Assembly (NCBI RefSeq): GCF_945890115.1
Contig: NZ_CAMDCK010000005.1
Span: 1-64,000, forward strand
DNA: 64,000 bases
Reading direction: 5' to 3'
DNA from: Sphingorhabdus sp. EL138
GTDB lineage: Bacteria > Pseudomonadota > Alphaproteobacteria > Sphingomonadales > Sphingomonadaceae
In this document: one piece after another, positions 20,957 through 29,057 of the stretch
How positions within the stretch are numbered: position 1 is the first letter of the stretch
Layout of the letters: each line of letters opens with the position of its first letter
The notes under the pieces: model-generated
Database searches by the model: none
Told to the model about the DNA's origin: nothing
Seen by the model: only the letters and a program-made list of their open reading frames with translations
Translations under genes and position numbers: made by a program

Positions 20957-21620
20957 GCCCGCGCTGTAGCGGGACAAAGCCTGCTTTAGCAAGCCTTGCC
21001 GCCGCGCAGGGTCATGCGGCAGGATTATGCTTTGCCCAAAATGCCTCCATCGACAACAGTCCTGCCATCGATAACAGCGATGTGATCCGGTCTACCTCAC
21101 GCGTGATTAATGGCCGCCATGCGACATGACAATGAACGGCAGGTTAAAAAGGTTAAGGCCGCGGGGGGTGCGCGGCAAGTTTTTATAACGCCGAACGCAT
21201 CAACTTCCTGTCACCGGTTTGCGACCCGATGGACTGTTCGGCGTAACCCCCGCCACGAGCTGCGATTGACGCTTGGATCGTGGCAGAAATCGAGCTTAGG
21301 ACAACACATGCCATCTGAGGGGAGCTGGCAATTTCACCCTCCCGATAAGGACCAAAATGACCGGGAGAATTATGCGTTATCGCTGAACTCGCGTTCATGT
21401 CCTTCGATATATACCTCGTTACAGCGCACGGAAGTATCCTCTAAGCAACACCTGCGCCTGCGGCATTATCGCTTTTTTATCTGGAACTTGTTGGTCCGTT
21501 ATTGGTTTGTCACATGAGGCAAAAAGCACATCGAACCGCCGTTACATATACCATGTAACGGTCCCAGCAGTGCGCACGCACTTAACCTGCTGTATAAAAT
21601 TGTGACGCAGGAGACATCCG
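20957..21620. other. Gene-free 664-base region
   Basis: No reading frame here has recognisable protein character on either strand; the longest (21110-21517, plus) has no family features. The only structured signal I see is the hairpin at 21539-21561 and an AT-rich TATAAA at 21593-21598 that could be a -10 box for the gene that follows. It may hold a decayed gene or a non-coding RNA, but I cannot support either. Confidence 0.45.
21539..21561. promoter_or_regulatory. Perfect inverted repeat, putative operator
   Basis: CCGTTACAT and ATGTAACGG form perfect 9-base arms around an ATACC centre. It lies about 80 bases before the proposed start of the winged-helix membrane protein and about 30 bases before a TATAAA. 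It could be an operator bound by a dimeric regulator, possibly the downstream protein itself. Confidence 0.45.
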
Positions 21621-23345
21621 ATTACAATTGCAGCCAATTATACCAACCCAAATTTTGCAATTAGGGTTAATGAAGAGCGTGACATCGTTTTATCCAGCGC
21701 CGTGTTTCAACGTTCGCCCGCTTTATCGGGTTTGCTGCGCTATTTGATCGACGAAACGATTGCCGGTCGTGCGCGAACGTTAAAATCATTTATTGTCGCG
21801 GTCGATGCGTTGGGTCGTAAGCAAGATTTTGATTCCGCATCGGACAGTTCGGCCCGCGTTCAAATGGGACGGCTGCGCAAAACGCTGGAGAGCTATTATG
21901 CGCAAAATGCGTCAAGAGCCGTTGGCTGCATTTACCTGTCGCCGGGTTCTTATGTCGTCCAATTGGGTTCGCGCGCGCTTGCCTATCCAAAACTGCCACC
22001 CTTACAGAATGTAAAAGAATCTCCGATTGCGGAAGACGCCGCGATTGCATCGCAGCCGGCAGGTTCGGTCCAGACCTCCATTCCCTTTTATCGCCGTTCT
22101 TTTCTATTGCCCTTCCTTGTCCTCCTCGTCATTTCCCTCGTTGCAGCAGCAACGTACTTTGCGCAAAAAAAGCCCGAAGTCGTCTCTGTCTATCGCAGCC
22201 CGATCCTAGAAATAATTCCCGTCAACACCGGGAAAGACCCACAGGCCGGGGAAACCTCGCGCCGCATTGCCAGCTTGCTGGCCGATGATCTCAGCCGCTT
22301 CAAAATATCGCGCGTCCGGCTCGGCACCGGACCTTCTTCAACTGAAGAACGCAATTATAGTCCCCATGTCTATCGGCTCTACTCACGGCTCGTAACAGAC
22401 GAAAAAAATGTCACCTTATATCTGAATATTGACGATGCGCAGGCTGATATCCTGATTTGGTCACGTATAGTGGTCATGCCGCCCGAGGCCGAAAAAATGC
22501 ATGCTGCACTTATTCCTATCTTAGGAGAAATTAATGGTAAGCAAGGTGTCATAGCGTCTTACGAGGCGGTGCAGACGCGGAACAGGGATGATGGCGGCTA
22601 TCCATGCCTCCTGAAATATTTCGAATTTGTGCGATACCATGGCGACAAATTAGAGGACAAAGTCGCCGCCTGTATGGAAAAGCCAGTGCTTGAACCACAT
22701 CTGCGTGGCACAATGCTGGGCCTGCGCGCTTTATTCGAAATGGAACGCAAAGGCGCGGCGGCAGATGTTGATGCGGCTTATGCCCGCGGCATATTGTTTG
22801 CGCGCGCTGCGGTCATCGTCGACCCCAATGATAGCTGGGCCAATTTTGCTGTTGCCAACCTGTCCTATTTGAAGCGGGATTGCCCCATGGCACGCCTATA
22901 CACACAGCGTACCATCGCAGCGAACCCGAACAGCTCGGCATTTTCGGCCGTCCTCGCCGGCTTCGCGCCCATATGTGATTATCCTGACGCGGAAAAACTG
23001 CTCGATCAGGCTATCCAAACACAAAGTCCCTATGTTGCAAGGGCACGGCTTCAGTTAGTTTTAGCAGCGATATCACAGAACCGACCAGAAAAAATTGCCG
23101 AGATTCAAGACGCGGAATTACCCTTATCGGCGTATAACCGTTCCAATTTTTACCTTACAGAGGCCATGATTGCGGCAAGCAAGGGACAACGTCCGAAAGC
23201 CGCGCGCTATTGGGCACTGTTTGAAGCCGCCGCGCCCCGACAAAGCAAGACGGCGGATGACAAGCTGCGCAATTTCGTCCTCGTCCCTGCGGTGCGCCAA
23301 CGAATGATGCAGTATCTGCGGGAGGAAGGTGTTACGATTTCCTAA
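21621..23345 (+). CDS. Winged-helix-like, single-pass membrane protein (CadC/adenylate-cyclase-associated type), AUU start proposed
   Basis: The open frame encodes an N-terminal domain seen before many bacterial adenylate-cyclase-like and TPR regulators: SSAVFQRSPALSGLLRYLIDETIAG, a LKSFIVAVDALGR stretch, then ARVQMGRLRKTLESYY. A membrane helix follows near residues 155-180 (FLLPFLVLLVISLVAAATYF) and then a large extracytoplasmic part with helical, TPR-like repeats near the end. The first ATG/GTG/TTG in frame is the GTG at 21702, which cuts into the conserved domain. Upstream in the same frame an ATT at 21621 follows AGGAG with a 7-base spacer. With it the protein is 574 residues. Confidence 0.7.
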   Translation: MTIAANYTNPNFAIRVNEERDIVLSSAVFQRSPALSGLLRYLIDETIAGRARTLKSFIVAVDALGRKQDFDSASDSSARVQMGRLRKTLESYYAQNASRAVGCIYLSPGSYVVQLGSRALAYPKLPPLQNVKESPIAEDAAIASQPAGSVQTSIPFYRRSFLLPFLVLLVISLVAAATYFAQKKPEVVSVYRSPILEIIPVNTGKDPQAGETSRRIASLLADDLSRFKISRVRLGTGPSSTEERNYSPHVYRLYSRLVTDEKNVTLYLNIDDAQADILIWSRIVVMPPEAEKMHAALIPILGEINGKQGVIASYEAVQTRNRDDGGYPCLLKYFEFVRYHGDKLEDKVAACMEKPVLEPHLRGTMLGLRALFEMERKGAAADVDAAYARGILFARAAVIVDPNDSWANFAVANLSYLKRDCPMARLYTQRTIAANPNSSAFSAVLAGFAPICDYPDAEKLLDQAIQTQSPYVARARLQLVLAAISQNRPEKIAEIQDAELPLSAYNRSNFYLTEAMIAASKGQRPKAARYWALFEAAAPRQSKTADDKLRNFVLVPAVRQRMMQYLREEGVTIS

Positions 23346-23479
23346 CTGGACTGCGCGTATCCATCACCCCAGCGCAGGCTGAGGCCCATCACGCCTCGCG
23401 GGCGTGCAACAAACATGGTAGGCAATATCTCCGCGCACGCGACCGTACGCCGCGCCGCAGCTTATGTTAAGGAAAATGC

Positions 23480-23665
23480 ATGATCCCCTTTGTCACCATG
23501 ACCGACGTTCGCGGGCAAAAAATCTCGGTCAATCCCGAAATTGTGCAGTTCGTCCGCGTCGCCGACAATGCACATGATGAATGCTTGATCGTCTTTGGAA
23601 AGGATCAATTGTTGCGCGTGCGCGGCAGCCTAGATGAGGTGACGGACAAGCTACGGCACGGCTAA
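23480..23665 (+). CDS. Small FlbD-like protein
   Basis: The 61-residue product reads as a small beta-rich domain: a T-x-x-x-G-x-K-I-x-V-N-P start, then QFVRVADN, then LIVFGKDQLLRVRGSLDEVTDKL. This layout is like FlbD-family proteins near flagellar genes, but no flagellar gene is near. AAGG lies before the ATG. It is a free-standing small gene bounded downstream by a field of repeats. Confidence 0.6.
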   Translation: MIPFVTMTDVRGQKISVNPEIVQFVRVADNAHDECLIVFGKDQLLRVRGSLDEVTDKLRHG

Positions 23666-23703
23666 TCGCCGGATGAATACCGAAACGGACCTCAAACCAA
23701 CTC

Positions 23704-23806
23704 AACCTGAACTTGTTTTGGCTATGCCAGCCTTCGGCTCCAGGGTCTTACTTTTTTACATCGAGGACAGGGAAAACTATGATCCTGAAACAAGTTCAGG
23801 ATGACG
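23704..23806. repeat. Family A element with the A2 hairpin insert
   Basis: The left arm reads CCTGAACTTGTTTTGGCTAT and continues GCCAGCCTTCGGCTCCAGGG, so about 22 bases replace the usual loop end. The right arm GATCCTGAAAC...CAGGATGACG is normal. The same insert occurs inverted at 24359-24406. This copy and the half-copies below account for the 345-base gap 23666-24010. Confidence 0.8.
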
Positions 23807-23837
23807 GTCCTGTGTATGATGAACGTTACTAAAACCC

Positions 23838-23862
23838 ATCACCCTAACTTGTTTCAGTATCT
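23838..23862. repeat. Family A half-element, decayed
   Basis: CATCACCCTAACTTGTTTCA then GTATC, a left arm with two changes and no partner right arm nearby. The surrounding sequence has no other structure. Confidence 0.65.
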
Positions 23863-23937
23863 CAAACTCTTTACATTGAATGTGTTATACGATCCTATCT
23901 TCCGGAATGCCTATGACTAGCCGCCTCATCTCTCACC

Positions 23938-23963
23938 CGTCATGCTGAACTTGTTTCAGCATC
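23938..23963. repeat. Family A left arm, 5' of the GIY-YIG gene
   Basis: An unchanged left arm CGTCATGCTGAAC...CAGCATC without a right arm in the next 60 bases. The first inverted arm to its right is at 24359-24406, beyond the GIY-YIG gene. Confidence 0.85.
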
Positions 23964-24010
23964 TTAGTTTCTTACGTTAAAGTCTTAAAATCACAGATCG
24001 CAGGACATTG

Positions 24011-24334
24011 ATGTCACACCGCCTCGACTTCCAACCCTGCGTCTACATCATGGCCAGCTTCAATGGTCAGGCCTTGTATGTTGGCGTAACATCGGACCTG
24101 ATGAAACGGATCGGCCAGCATCGCGACGGATATTTTGACGGGCATAGCAAGAAATACAAAACTCAGCGGCTCGTGTGGTTTGAGGTCTTTGGGAACATGG
24201 AAGCTGCAATCGCGCGCGAGAAGCAGTTGAAGAACTGGCACCGGCAATGGAAGATCAACCATGTGACCGCCAGCAACCCAACCTGGCGCGACCTGGCGGA
24301 GGATTTGGGTTTTCCTGCGTTGGCGGTTTATTGA
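24011..24334 (+). CDS. GIY-YIG superfamily nuclease (short, stand-alone)
   Basis: The 107-residue protein is a minimal GIY-YIG domain. The signature is present as CVYIMASFNGQALYVGVTSD, the conserved Arg is in LMKRIGQHRDG, and the catalytic Glu is probably in EAAIAREKQLKNW. The product resembles the UPF0213/URI-type small nucleases, whose biological role is mostly unknown. AGGA precedes the ATG at 24011. The gene is placed between an unpaired left family A arm (23938-23963) and an inverted right arm (24359-24406), with further copies on both sides. Confidence 0.85.
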   Translation: MSHRLDFQPCVYIMASFNGQALYVGVTSDLMKRIGQHRDGYFDGHSKKYKTQRLVWFEVFGNMEAAIAREKQLKNWHRQWKINHVTASNPTWRDLAEDLGFPALAVY

Positions 24335-24358
24335 TTGGGCGATCACTTTAAAAAGTAA

Positions 24359-24406
24359 GATGCTGGAGCCGAAGGCTGGCATAGCCAAAACAAGTTCAGC
24401 ATGACG
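24359..24406. repeat. Family A right arm with A2 insert, 3' of the GIY-YIG gene
   Basis: GATGCTGGAGCCGAAGGCTG then GCATAGCCAAAACAAGTTCA and GCATGACG: the inverse of the A2 form of the arm at 23704. It begins 25 bases after the GIY-YIG stop and has no left arm between it and the gene. Confidence 0.8.
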
Positions 24407-24608
24407 TTTAGTATCATTACTGCCGTCCGCCCAACACCGTCACCCCGAACATGGCGAAAACCCGTCACCCTGAACATCGCGAACACGTCACCCTGAACTT
24501 GTTTCAGGGTCTTACTTCTTAGGTCGAGGGTAGGGAAAACTAAGATGCTGAAACAAGTTCAGCATGACGTTTAGTATCATTACTGCCGTCCGCCCAACAC
24601 CGTCACCC
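24388..24608. repeat. 58-base direct duplication with a family A element between
   Basis: The 58 bases at 24388-24445 and 24551-24608 are identical, 163 bases apart, and both begin within a right arm of family A and run through TTTAGTATCATTACTGCCGT. A complete family A element (24486-24569) overlaps the second copy. Another left arm follows at 24601-24626. Decayed starts of further arms are at 24437 and 24464. These repeats fill 24335-24626; 24627-24859 is C-rich leader sequence before acnA, with TTGACG at 24771-24776 as a possible -35 box. Confidence 0.85.
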
Positions 24609-24859
24609 TGAACTTGTTTCAGGGTCTTGCTTTTTCGTTTTTTCGTTCACCCCGTCACCTTGCAAAATTACCCCCCGCGCACGCGCAATTTTCGCCCACC
24701 CCACCTTGCACCCCATCCCCAACCGCGCTAAGGCGCGGCCAGCAAACGACTCTCCCGCTCTTGTGCTGGTTTGACGCGCGTTTATTGGCCGTAGATAGCG
24801 GCAACCGTGTTGTCTTCCCCATCCGGCCAAAAGCCCAAATTTTAAGGGACACTATCACC

Positions 24860-27535
24860 ATGACCGCAATCGGATTAGACAGCCTCCAAACCCGCTCCAC
24901 CTTGACCGCTGGCGGCAAGACGGTGGATTATTTCTCGATCAAGAAAGTGTCGGAGAAATTGGGCGATGTGTCGCGGCTGCCTTTTTCGATGAAGGTGTTG
25001 CTCGAAAACCTGCTCCGTTTTGAAGATGGCGGCTTTACCGTGTCGGTGCAGGATGTGCAGGCGCTGATCGATTGGCAGAAAGACGCAAAGTCGGACCGCG
25101 AAATCCAATATCGCCCTGCCCGCGTCTTGTTGCAGGATTTTACCGGTGTGCCGTGCGTGGTTGATCTGGCCGCGATGCGCGATGCGATGACCGCGTTGAA
25201 GGCGGACCCGTCAAAGATTAACCCGCTCGTCCCTGTGCATCTGGTCATTGACCATAGCGTCATGGTCGACGAATTCGGCCACCCCAAGGCGGCGGAACAG
25301 AATGTCGAGATCGAATATCAACGCAATGCCGAACGTTATGACTTTTTGAAATGGGGTTCAAAGTCGCTCAATAACTTTAAAGCTGTCCCCCCCGGCACGG
25401 GCATTTGCCATCAGGTCAATCTGGAGCATATCGCGCAAGCCGTTTGGACCAGCACTAGCGAAGATGGCGCGACCATCGCCTATCCCGACACTTGCGTGGG
25501 CACAGACAGCCATACGACGATGATCAACGGCCTTGGCGTCCTTGGTTGGGGCGTAGGCGGGATTGAGGCCGAGGCCGCGATGCTTGGCCAGCCGGTATCG
25601 ATGTTAATCCCTGAAGTTGTCGGCTTCAAGCTGACTGGCGCATTGGCCGAGGGCGTGACCGCCACCGACCTTGTGCTGACCGCAACGCAAATGCTGCGCG
25701 CCAAGGGTGTGGTTGGCCGCTTTGTCGAATATTATGGCCCCGGCCTTGCATCGCTTAGCCTTGCCGACCGGGCGACATTGGCCAATATGGCGCCCGAATA
25801 TGGCGCGACCTGTGGTTTCTTTGGCATTGATGAAAAGACCATCGAATATCTGCGCCTGACCGGCCGTGATGAGGACCAGATTGCGCTCGTCGAAGCTTAT
25901 GCCAAGGAACAGGGCCTTTGGGCTTATGCCGACATGGCCGACCCGATTTTCACCGATACGCTGGAATTGGATATGGCAACGGTGGTGCCCTCGCTGGCTG
26001 GCCCCAAGCGTCCGCAGGACAAGGTCATACTCACCCAAGTCGACAATGTGTTCAACGATGACCTCATCAACGTCTACAAGCATGACAGCGCAAAGCGCGT
26101 CGCGGTTGAGGGCAAGACGCATGATATTGGCGATGGCGATGTCGTGATTGCGGCGATTACCAGCTGCACCAACACTTCGAACCCAAGCGTATTGGTTGCC
26201 GCCGGATTGGTGGCGCGTAAGGCCAATGCCTTTGGCTTGCGTCCCAAGCCATGGGTGAAGACCTCGCTTGCGCCAGGGTCACAGGTTGTGACCGATTATC
26301 TGGATCGGGCGGGATTGACGGCGGATCTGGATGCGGTTGGCTTTAACTTGGTTGGCTATGGCTGCACGACCTGCATCGGTAACTCCGGTCCATTGGCAGA
26401 GCCGATTTCGGCGGCGATTAACGGCCATGACATTGTGGCCGCCTCGGTCATTTCGGGCAATCGCAACTTTGAAGGCCGCGTGTCCCCCGATGTGCGGGCG
26501 AATTTCTTGGCCTCACCGCCATTGGTAGTGGCTTATGCGCTCAAGGGCACAGTGACCGAAGATTTCACCACCACGCCCATTGGGCAAGCAACCGACGGTA
26601 GCGACGTGTTCCTGCGCGATATCTGGCCCACCAATCAAGAGGTGCATGACGTCATGACCGCAAACATCGACCGTTCGATGTTCACCGCGCGTTATGCCAC
26701 GGTCTATGAAGGCGATACGCATTGGCAGAAAATTCAGGTCGAAGGTTCGGACACCTATCAATGGCGTGCTGGGTCGACTTATGTCGCCAATCCGCCTTAT
26801 TTTGAAGGGATGAGCATGACGCCTGCGCCGGTGATGGACATCATCGAGGCAAAGCCGCTGGCGATCTTGGGTGATTCTATTACCACCGACCATATCTCGC
26901 CTGCCGGAAGCATCAAGGCGGACAGCCCTGCTGGAAAATTCCTGATGGAGCATCAGGTGAGCAAGGCAGACTTTAACAGCTACGGCGCGCGGCGTGGCCA
27001 TCATGAAGTCATGATGCGCGGCACCTTTGCCAATATCCGCATCAAAAACGAAATGGTCCCCGGCATTGAAGGCGGCATGAGCAGCTACCAAGGCGAAGTC
27101 ATGCCCATCTACGACGCCGCCATGAAGCATAAAGCCGACGGCACGCCCTTAGTGGTCATCGCTGGCAAGGAATATGGCACCGGTTCTTCGCGCGATTGGG
27201 CCGCTAAGGGCACAAACCTGCTCGGCGTCCGCGCCGTCATCGTCGAAAGCTTCGAACGTATCCACCGTTCGAACTTGGTCGGCATGGGCGTATTGCCGCT
27301 CCAGTTTATGGAGGGCGAAAGCCGGACAACGCTGGGCCTGACAGCCGACGACAGCTTCACAATCACCAGCGTCGGAAAGCTTCAGCCACGCCAGACCGTG
27401 AATGTGATGGTCACGCGCAAGGACGGATCAACGTTCAATTTCGACACTTTGTGCCGCATCGACACCGCGAACGAAGTCGAATATTTCATGAACGGCGGCA
27501 TCCTGCATTATGTGTTGCGGAAACTAGCGGCCTAA
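24860..27535 (+). CDS. acnA: Aconitate hydratase AcnA
   Basis: The 891-residue enzyme interconverts citrate and isocitrate. The iron-sulfur ligands are C436 (SCTNTS), C502 and C505 ([11 protein letters not shown]). The C-terminal swivel domain with [13 protein letters not shown] and [15 protein letters not shown] is intact. AAGGGA before the ATG at 24860 fixes the start; longer open-frame starts run into repeat-like leader. Its stop overlaps the convergent lyase gene by 4 bases, so no terminator can sit between them. Confidence 0.96.
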   Translation: MTAIGLDSLQTRSTLTAGGKTVDYFSIKKVSEKLGDVSRLPFSMKVLLENLLRFEDGGFTVSVQDVQALIDWQKDAKSDREIQYRPARVLLQDFTGVPCVVDLAAMRDAMTALKADPSKINPLVPVHLVIDHSVMVDEFGHPKAAEQNVEIEYQRNAERYDFLKWGSKSLNNFKAVPPGTGICHQVNLEHIAQAVWTSTSEDGATIAYPDTCVGTDSHTTMINGLGVLGWGVGGIEAEAAMLGQPVSMLIPEVVGFKLTGALAEGVTATDLVLTATQMLRAKGVVGRFVEYYGPGLASLSLADRATLANMAPEYGATCGFFGIDEKTIEYLRLTGRDEDQIALVEAYAKEQGLWAYADMADPIFTDTLELDMATVVPSLAGPKRPQDKVILTQVDNVFNDDLINVYKHDSAKRVAVEGKTHDIGDGDVVIAAITSCTNTSNPSVLVAAGLVARKANAFGLRPKPWVKTSLAPGSQVVTDYLDRAGLTADLDAVGFNLVGYGCTTCIGNSGPLAEPISAAINGHDIVAASVISGNRNFEGRVSPDVRANFLASPPLVVAYALKGTVTEDFTTTPIGQATDGSDVFLRDIWPTNQEVHDVMTANIDRSMFTARYATVYEGDTHWQKIQVEGSDTYQWRAGSTYVANPPYFEGMSMTPAPVMDIIEAKPLAILGDSITTDHISPAGSIKADSPAGKFLMEHQVSKADFNSYGARRGHHEVMMRGTFANIRIKNEMVPGIEGGMSSYQGEVMPIYDAAMKHKADGTPLVVIAGKEYGTGSSRDWAAKGTNLLGVRAVIVESFERIHRSNLVGMGVLPLQFMEGESRTTLGLTADDSFTITSVGKLQPRQTVNVMVTRKDGSTFNFDTLCRIDTANEVEYFMNGGILHYVLRKLAA

Positions 27536-28383
27536 ACGCGTTTTAAGATCGACAGCGCCGCTTTCAAATGCGGCGCGTCGATCATTTTACCGTCGATTTG
27601 TAGCACCCCTGCTCCGGGGTTGGCGGCGAAGGCATCGACGATGGATTGGGCGTGCGCCATCTGCGCAGGCGAAGGCGTAAAGCCAGCGTTGATGGTGGCA
27701 ACCTGCGATGGGTGAATGGCGAGCATACCCGTAAAGCCGTCCCGCGCCGCGCGCGCGACATAGGCCGATAGCGCAGCCTCGTCGCTGATATTCGGAAAGA
27801 CCGTATCAATCGCCGATACCCCCGCCGCATGCGCCGCAAAGAGGGTCAGGCTGCGCGCCAGCTCGTACGGCGCCGTATAGCTGCCGTCCGCCTCACGCGC
27901 GGTCGCTGCGCCAACTGAGGCAGGCAAATCCTCTGCACCCCAGCTAACACCAGCCAGATAAGGTGCGACCTCACGCAAGCTGCCGAGATCAAACACCGCA
28001 CCTGGCGTTTCGGTCGCGATCGGCAAGATCGGCGGTGCCTCGCCATCCTGACTGTCGGCCACTGCCGCAGCTTCGGCGCGCAACCAATGGACCGAGCGCG
28101 CGCCCTCTGCCTTGGGCAACATAAGGCCATCGGGCATATAAGGCAAAATCGAGGCCAAATCGTCATGCGTCAAATGGCTATCCTGCGGGTTGACGCGGAC
28201 GAACACCGGCACTGGTCGGTCGCCAGAAAGATACTCCGCTGCCGCCTCGCGTGCGACAATTTTGCGCTCTAACCCGACGGAGTCTTCAAGATCGATGATA
28301 ATCGCATCAGCGCCGCTGGCGGCGGCCTTGGCAAAGCGGTCAGGCCGGTCACCGGGGACGAAAAGGAGCGATCTTAGTTTCAT
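27532..28383 (-). CDS. HpcH/HpaI family CoA-ester lyase (CitE-like)
   Basis: The 283-residue barrel protein starts [20 protein letters not shown], typical of CitE-like, malyl-CoA or methylmalyl-CoA lyases. Mg-binding Glu and Asp lie in [10 protein letters not shown] and [10 protein letters not shown]. It probably cleaves a (methyl)malyl- or citramalyl-CoA. It is the last gene of an operon with maoC and the carboxylase genes, consistent with acyl-CoA catabolism; the exact substrate is open. Confidence 0.85.
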   Translation of the reverse strand: MKLRSLLFVPGDRPDRFAKAAASGADAIIIDLEDSVGLERKIVAREAAAEYLSGDRPVPVFVRVNPQDSHLTHDDLASILPYMPDGLMLPKAEGARSVHWLRAEAAAVADSQDGEAPPILPIATETPGAVFDLGSLREVAPYLAGVSWGAEDLPASVGAATAREADGSYTAPYELARSLTLFAAHAAGVSAIDTVFPNISDEAALSAYVARAARDGFTGMLAIHPSQVATINAGFTPSPAQMAHAQSIVDAFAANPGAGVLQIDGKMIDAPHLKAALSILKRV

Positions 28384-28446
28384 ATTTCTACCTCAGCAAA
28401 ATTCACCATATTGCTGAGCCAGTCGAAGCACACCTAGCCGATAAGC

Positions 28447-28468
28447 GCCCTTCGACAGGCTCAGGGCT
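28447..28468. repeat. Short palindrome CCCTTCGACAGGCTCAGGG
   Basis: A single copy of a small repeat found widely in proteobacteria, between maoC and the lyase gene. The CCCT/AGGG arms flank TCGACAGGCTC. Confidence 0.5.
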
Positions 28469-28474
28469 ACGGTA

Positions 28475-28927
28475 CTAACTTTCACTCCGCTTTAACAGCG
28501 CCGCACGCTCGCAACTGCACACCACCTCGTCGCGTTGATTGAGGCATCGGTGCAGGAACGTCACAACACCGGCATCGGGCCGTGATTTGCTCTCCTTCAA
28601 CCCAATAACCTCAGTCTCGGCGCGCAATGTATCGCCGATAAACACCGGTTTTGGCATTATCAATTTATCATAGCCCAGATTGGCGACCAGCGTGCCAAGC
28701 GTCGTATCACCCACCGACAGCCCGACCATCAGCGCAAAAGTGAAGGTGCCGTTGACGAGTATTTGACCAAACTCACTAGCCTTGGCCGCCTCCGCATCAA
28801 TGTGCAGCGGCTGCGGATTGTGGGTCATGACCGAGAACAAAAGATTGTCTGTTTCGGTCACCGTGCGACGGATGTCATGCACGATGCTATCGCCAATTTG
28901 CCATTGGTTGAAATATTTGCCTGCCAT
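28475..28927 (-). CDS. MaoC-family (R)-enoyl-CoA hydratase-like protein
   Basis: The 150-residue hot-dog fold protein has the hydratase signature region FSVMTHNPQPLHIDAEAAKA, where the Asp/His pair around NPQPLHID activates water, and GTFTFALMVGLSV downstream. It may hydrate mesaconyl-, enoyl- or methylglutaconyl-like CoA esters. It sits between mccA and the CoA-ester lyase, which together would hydrate and then cleave a branched acyl-CoA. Confidence 0.85.
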   Translation of the reverse strand: MAGKYFNQWQIGDSIVHDIRRTVTETDNLLFSVMTHNPQPLHIDAEAAKASEFGQILVNGTFTFALMVGLSVGDTTLGTLVANLGYDKLIMPKPVFIGDTLRAETEVIGLKESKSRPDAGVVTFLHRCLNQRDEVVCSCERAALLKRSES

Positions 28928-28949
28928 TATGCTAAACCTCGCACAAAAC

Positions 28950-29040
28950 CGTCACCCTGAACTTGTTTCAGGGTCCATCGTGCCCCACAAACCACCGGTC
29001 GAGGCTGATGAATAGACCCTGAAACAAGTTCAGGGTGACG
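28950..29040. repeat. Family A element between mccA and maoC
   Basis: Left arm CGTCACCCTGAAC...CAGGGTC, spacer CATCGTGCCCCACAAACCAC and on, right arm GACCCTGAAAC...CAGGGTGACG. Its spacer is the closest relative of the spacer translated inside cysS. Confidence 0.9.
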
Positions 29041-29057
29041 CGTAAATATGGTCATAA

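Noticed and set aside
20957-21110. Possible fluoride riboswitch before crcB
   Set aside because: A GATGGAGGCATT-like stretch is present on the minus strand, but the pairing and the CTGATG half of the fluoride aptamer are missing.
23666-24630. Regularly spaced repeats that might be a CRISPR array
   Set aside because: Repeats are inverted and bipartite, spacing is irregular, spacers are themselves related, and no cas gene is present.
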